A program made the translations under genes and the position numbers. From Methylobacter sp. (GTDB taxonomy: Bacteria > Pseudomonadota > Gammaproteobacteria > Methylococcales > Methylomonadaceae), in assembly GCF_023227905.1 (NCBI RefSeq), contig NZ_JALOCF010000091.1, positions 1 to 10,009 of the forward strand: DNA of 10,009 nt, written 5' to 3'. The notes under the pieces were generated by a model. It was not told the DNA's origin. It was given only the letters and a program-made list of their open reading frames with translations, and searched no databases. Of the stretch, positions 7,049 to 10,009 are shown piece after piece (within the stretch, counting starts at the first letter, position 1; every line of letters starts with the position of its first letter).

Positions 7049-9004
7049 ATGCCATCCCTTAGCAATACCCAGTTAGAGCTTCTTAAAGAAGCCGATCTTT
7101 CAATCCATTTATCCCCTGAGCTGATCGCTCAAATTGCAGCCCAAGCCGACCCCAAGCAACTGAGCGATGAGCAACTGCTTGAGTTTTTGCAAGCATGCAA
7201 CGCCTTGTATCGAAGCGGCGAGCCGCTTATTTCCGATGCCGATTATGATTTTATCTTCCTGGCTGAGCTGCAAAAACGCCATCCCAGCCATCCGTATTTG
7301 GAAACCGTCGAACCGGAAGTCATTGCTGTCGGCAAGACCGTCACGCTGCCGGAGCCTATGCTGTCGACGGAAAAAACCTATACCCGAAGCGGTATCGAAA
7401 AATGGCTGTCGCGGCTGAAAAAAGCGGCAGAAGACTGTGATGCGGATTTTTCCACGCTGATGATCCGGGCAACGCCCAAGCTGGACGGTTACGCGGCTTA
7501 TGATGACGGAAAAGTACTCTACACGCGCGGCGATGGCCGCAGAGGCACGGACATTAGCCGGGTTTTCGAGCGCGGTTTGATAGTTGGCGGAAACGGCGAA
7601 AGAGGGCAAGGTGCCGGTGAAATCGTGGTCAGCCAGACGTACTTTAACAATTATCTGGCCGATTATTTTGAAAACTCCCGGAATTTTCAGGCCAGCATCA
7701 TTAAAGAAAAAGAGCTTGAACAGCACGCTTTAGAAGCCATACAAAACCATGCGGCAGTATTTTTTCCATTCTCGCAGTTGCCCGCCTGGCAGGGCACAGC
7801 CGCCGAAGTGCTGGCCGATTTCGAACATGTTATAGAAACCGTCTACAAGCTGGTCGATTATGATGTCGACGGCGTCGTTTTTGAGTTGATAGGCAATGAG
7901 CGCATAAAAAAATATTTAGGCGCTACGCGGCATCATCACCGCTGGCAGATTGCCTATAAAAACAATGTAGAAACCGCTGAAGTGATTGTGCTTAAAGTCA
8001 CCCCGCAAACCTCCCGTTCCGGTCGGGTCAATCCGGTTGCCGAGCTGACGCCGACCAAACTCAGCGGAGCGATGATTTCCAGGTCTACGGCTCATCATTA
8101 CGGCATGGTCAAAAAGCTGGGTATCGGTCCTGGCACCTTAATCGAACTAACGCGCTCAGGTCTGGTGATACCCAAAATCGAGCGGGTCATTATTCCGGCA
8201 ACGCCGCAAATCCCCGAGCATTGCCCCAGTTGCGGCAGCGAGCTGGTTTGGGACAGCGATTACCTGTATTGCCTGAACACCACCAAATGTCCGGCGCAAA
8301 TTGAAAATACCATCGAGCATTTCTTCAGAACCTTGGCGAATGTCGACGGCTTTGGGCAAAAAACCGTAGAAAAACTCCATACTTTCGGCGTCAACTCGAT
8401 TTATGCCGTTTATCAGCTGAGCATGGAGCAATTGCAAACCATGGGCTTTGGCGACAAAACCGCGCAAAATCTGTTGGATCAATTGCATCGCAGCAGAACC
8501 GAAGCCATTGACGACTGGCGTTTTCTGGGCGCGTTCGGCATTTACCGGATGGGTCTTGGCAACTGCGAACGCCTGCTACAACATCACCATTTGTTGGATA
8601 TTTTCAACCTGACCGTTGAAGATGTGATGAATATCGAAGGCTTTGCCGATAAAACCAGCGCTGCGGTGGTCGAATGTTTGGCAAAAATCAAAACCGACTT
8701 CATGCAAATCTACCAGTTGGGTTTTAATTTAATCCCAACGCCGTTAATCGCCGAGCAACAGCAAGCTATCAGCCCGATTTCCGGCAAAACCATCGTTTTT
8801 ACCGGCACCATGGTCCACGGTAAGCGCGATGACATGAGCAAGCAAGCCAAACGTCTGGGGGCAAAAGTAGCCAGCTCGGTTACCGGGAAGACCGATTTTC
8901 TGGTTACCGGTACCGATGTAGGAATGGCAAAAATCGCTGTCGCTACGGAAAAAGGTGTTCAGGTTATCAGTGAAGAGGAATATTTGGCGTTGTTGAAGCA
9001 GTGA
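7049..9004 (+). CDS. ligA: Divergent NAD-dependent DNA ligase (LigA family)
   Basis: LigA seals DNA nicks through a lysine-AMP intermediate formed from NAD. The 651 residues show LigA architecture: a domain Ia remnant with DADYD (63-67); the nucleotidyltransferase core with KLDG (144-147, Lys144 the AMP-accepting lysine), TRGDG (159-163), GE (190-191), DGVV (274-277) and Lys304 (AYK); an OB fold (about 315-385); a four-Cys zinc finger (Cys392, 395, 408, 414); helix-hairpin-helix repeats (about 425-550); and BRCT (about 577-651). Several LigA signatures are altered. CELKLDG is ATPKLDG, putting Thr142 where E. coli has Glu113. DGVVIK is DGVVFE, putting Glu279 at Lys290. NPRNAAAGSLR is NSRNFQASIIK. 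The place after zipA is the usual ligA site, as in E. coli. It is either the ligase itself, divergent, or a paralogue. The family is sure; activity is uncertain. Confidence 0.82.
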   Translation: MPSLSNTQLELLKEADLSIHLSPELIAQIAAQADPKQLSDEQLLEFLQACNALYRSGEPLISDADYDFIFLAELQKRHPSHPYLETVEPEVIAVGKTVTLPEPMLSTEKTYTRSGIEKWLSRLKKAAEDCDADFSTLMIRATPKLDGYAAYDDGKVLYTRGDGRRGTDISRVFERGLIVGGNGERGQGAGEIVVSQTYFNNYLADYFENSRNFQASIIKEKELEQHALEAIQNHAAVFFPFSQLPAWQGTAAEVLADFEHVIETVYKLVDYDVDGVVFELIGNERIKKYLGATRHHHRWQIAYKNNVETAEVIVLKVTPQTSRSGRVNPVAELTPTKLSGAMISRSTAHHYGMVKKLGIGPGTLIELTRSGLVIPKIERVIIPATPQIPEHCPSCGSELVWDSDYLYCLNTTKCPAQIENTIEHFFRTLANVDGFGQKTVEKLHTFGVNSIYAVYQLSMEQLQTMGFGDKTAQNLLDQLHRSRTEAIDDWRFLGAFGIYRMGLGNCERLLQHHHLLDIFNLTVEDVMNIEGFADKTSAAVVECLAKIKTDFMQIYQLGFNLIPTPLIAEQQQAISPISGKTIVFTGTMVHGKRDDMSKQAKRLGAKVASSVTGKTDFLVTGTDVGMAKIAVATEKGVQVISEEEYLALLKQ

Positions 9005-9095
9005 GTTTATGAGGGTTGATAGTGTTGTACTTGTTTGTACGGTATGTCTTGTTGCTGGAAAGTAGCGCAGTAAAGCCAAATAATTATAAGGACTT

Positions 9096-9182
9096 ATGAA
9101 GAATATACGACAGATGAGATTTTTTATATGGCAATCAGTGTCGCATACATTGAGTTATGCTTTATCTGGAGTAGATGCATGA
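9096..9182 (+). CDS. Candidate 28-residue small ORF coupled to the SRA-HNH gene
   Basis: The ORF starts with ATG at 9096 behind AAGGA (9088-9092, a short 3-base spacing) and encodes 28 residues, MKNIRQMRFF through SGVDA, basic at the N-terminus and moderately hydrophobic. Its TGA (9180-9182) overlaps the preferred ATG of the SRA-HNH gene (9179-9181) as ATGA, the arrangement seen in translational coupling. I do not recognise the product. It may be a leader peptide that sets nuclease expression, or a chance ORF. The overlap and ribosome-binding site are the only evidence. Confidence 0.35.
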   Translation: MKNIRQMRFFIWQSVSHTLSYALSGVDA

Positions 9183-9877
9183 GAGGTAATGTTATCTCCT
9201 ACATTGAGATGTGTCAGAAAGAAGGTACAAGTCTCCAGCGTGGTATGAACTTCCGGTTGAAAGGCCGTCACTCCGTTATTCTAATGTCTGTGCGCCCAAA
9301 CTCTCCCTATCGAGACGAAGTGCGAGACGATGGAGCTGTACTCATCTATGAGGGACATGATGAGCCGAAGCGCAAGGGAATTACTGACCCAAAATCGCTC
9401 GATCAGCCTGAACGACAACCTGGTGGGACACTAACTGAAAATGGAAAATTCCATCAAGCAGCGCAGCGGTTTAAGTTAGGACAAAAAGGCCCCGACATAG
9501 TTCAAGTGTATGAAAAGATCAAATCTGGCATTTGGACTGACAATGGGTTCTTCCATTTGGTGGATTCAAGGGTCGAGAATGACGGTGTCAGAAATGTTTT
9601 TAGGTTCACACTAGTTGCTGTAGAGAATGTCTCTGATGAGTCCGCTGCAGAAGAAATTCTAAACCGCTATGTTGCGCGAAGTCGCATTATTCCAACAAGT
9701 GTCAAGCTCGAAGTGTGGGCACGAGATGATGGCAAGTGTGTTACCTGTGGCGCTAAGGACGAGCTTCACTTCGATCATATACTGCCTTTTTCAAAGGGTG
9801 GCACGTCACTAAAGGCTGAAAATGTTCAGTTGCTGTGTGCCCGCCATAACCTGAGCAAAAGCGCAAAGATTCAATGA
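9179..9877 (+). CDS. SRA-HNH modification-dependent restriction endonuclease
   Basis: The 232-residue product has an N-terminal SRA/YDG-type domain (about 7-150), with SVRPNSPYRDEVRDDGAVLIY and EGHDEP, which in this family flips out and reads modified cytosine. It also has a C-terminal HNH nuclease (about 175-232) with CVTC (187-190), HFDH (197-200, His200 the likely general base), Asn215, Cys220 and RHN (222-224). SRA-HNH fusions are known type IV enzymes that cut DNA carrying methyl- or hydroxymethylcytosine; the exact modification read here cannot be told. All HNH residues look intact and the C-terminus has a normal family ending. I chose the ATG at 9179 because GGAG (9168-9171) precedes it by 7 bases and the conserved YIEMCQKEGTSLQRGMNF follows. 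An in-frame ATG at 9128 adds 17 residues but lacks a good ribosome-binding site. Confidence 0.85.
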   Translation: MRGNVISYIEMCQKEGTSLQRGMNFRLKGRHSVILMSVRPNSPYRDEVRDDGAVLIYEGHDEPKRKGITDPKSLDQPERQPGGTLTENGKFHQAAQRFKLGQKGPDIVQVYEKIKSGIWTDNGFFHLVDSRVENDGVRNVFRFTLVAVENVSDESAAEEILNRYVARSRIIPTSVKLEVWARDDGKCVTCGAKDELHFDHILPFSKGGTSLKAENVQLLCARHNLSKSAKIQ

Positions 9878-9890
9878 GCTAGGTAGATAC

Positions 9891-9953
9891 CGTCTTGAAA
9901 GTCAACTTTAAATCGCATAATTGGCTTGATAAGGTTGACGAGTTTTCAAGACG
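9891..9953. repeat. Interrupted inverted repeat at the convergent ends of the SRA-HNH and transposase genes
   Basis: CGTCTTGAAAGTCAAC (9891-9906) pairs with GTTGAC (9934-9939) plus TTTCAAGACG (9944-9953). This gives 16 paired bases with one 4-base bulge (9940-9943) and a 27-base loop holding the transposase stop codon. It begins 14 bases after the SRA-HNH stop. It may be a two-way terminator, a subterminal repeat of the insertion sequence, or part of a structured RNA of an IS110-type element. The outer 10-base arms are exact. Confidence 0.5.
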
Positions 9954-10009
9954 CCAAAACATAAGTGCACCAGCTTACGCATGGCAGCCCCCAGCGCGGA
10001 CATTTTGCT
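9908..10009 (-). CDS. IS110-family transposase, C-terminal 33 residues (partial)
   Basis: Reading the minus strand from the window edge gives 33 residues ending in TAA (9910-9908). They include MSALGAAMRKLVHLCFGVLK and then TRQPYQANYAI. This matches the conserved C-terminal tail of IS110/IS1111 (DEDD-RuvC plus Tnp_20) transposases, RNA-guided recombinases that move without the usual terminal repeats. The 5' part lies beyond the window. Only 30 bases separate it from the intact SRA-HNH stop, so the element's end must fall within about 9878-9907 unless it overlaps that gene. A short 3' flank suits the IS110 subgroup better than IS1111, which usually has a long non-coding 3' end, but the tail alone cannot settle it. 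Confidence 0.75.
   Translation of the reverse strand, partial: SKMSALGAAMRKLVHLCFGVLKTRQPYQANYAI

Noticed and set aside
7109..7726. Minus-strand 205-codon frame opposite the LigA-like gene
   Set aside because: The plus strand encodes a clear LigA-family protein through this stretch, and the antisense frame has no domain.
9128..9178. Longer start for the SRA-HNH gene
   Set aside because: The ATG at 9128 has no convincing ribosome-binding site, whereas the ATG at 9179 has GGAG at good spacing directly before the conserved domain. It remains possible.

Overview
The window looks like chromosome of a gammaproteobacterium that uses SMC rather than MukB. It carries ZipA, a short QueF and a bacterial phosphatidylserine decarboxylase. 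A member of the Methylococcales (methanotrophs) or a relative fits best, but this rests on gene style and recalled gene order, not on a search.

Layout, left to right. Bases 1-221 are non-coding and hold a REP/MITE-like hairpin element (about 106-221). Its right end supplies the stop codon of a minus-strand gene with a TIR-like nucleotide-hydrolase domain (220-897), which lacks its usual C-terminus. A third, solitary copy of the element's 13-base end lies at 963-975, so the TIR-like gene sits between repeat ends. Next is a tight minus-strand operon read queF, then a stand-alone FlhB/EscU C-terminal-domain protein, then psd (2513 down to 977), with a 5-base gap and an ATGA overlap. A 132-base divergent promoter region separates it from plus-strand smc (2646-6161), which overlaps zipA (6161-6847) by one base. 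After a 201-base gap with a hairpin and a possible promoter comes a LigA-family gene (7049-9004).

The right edge is accessory. A 28-codon candidate small ORF (9096-9182) overlaps by ATGA the start of an SRA-HNH protein (9179-9877), predicted to be a modification-dependent (type IV) restriction endonuclease. Facing it and running off the window is the C-terminus of an IS110-family transposase (9908-10009). A long interrupted inverted repeat (9891-9953) covers their convergent ends.

How the genes relate: smc, zipA and ligA form a chromosome-organisation, division and replication block. queF and psd are tRNA-modification and membrane-lipid housekeeping genes. The TIR-like remnant and the SRA-HNH nuclease are defence-type genes at the two edges of this core, each next to mobile or repetitive DNA. 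The points most worth a second look are the LigA-like protein, in which two adenine-contacting residues appear changed, the small ORF coupled to the SRA-HNH gene, the repeat-truncated TIR-like gene, and the FlhB-domain protein that lacks the autocleavage motif.
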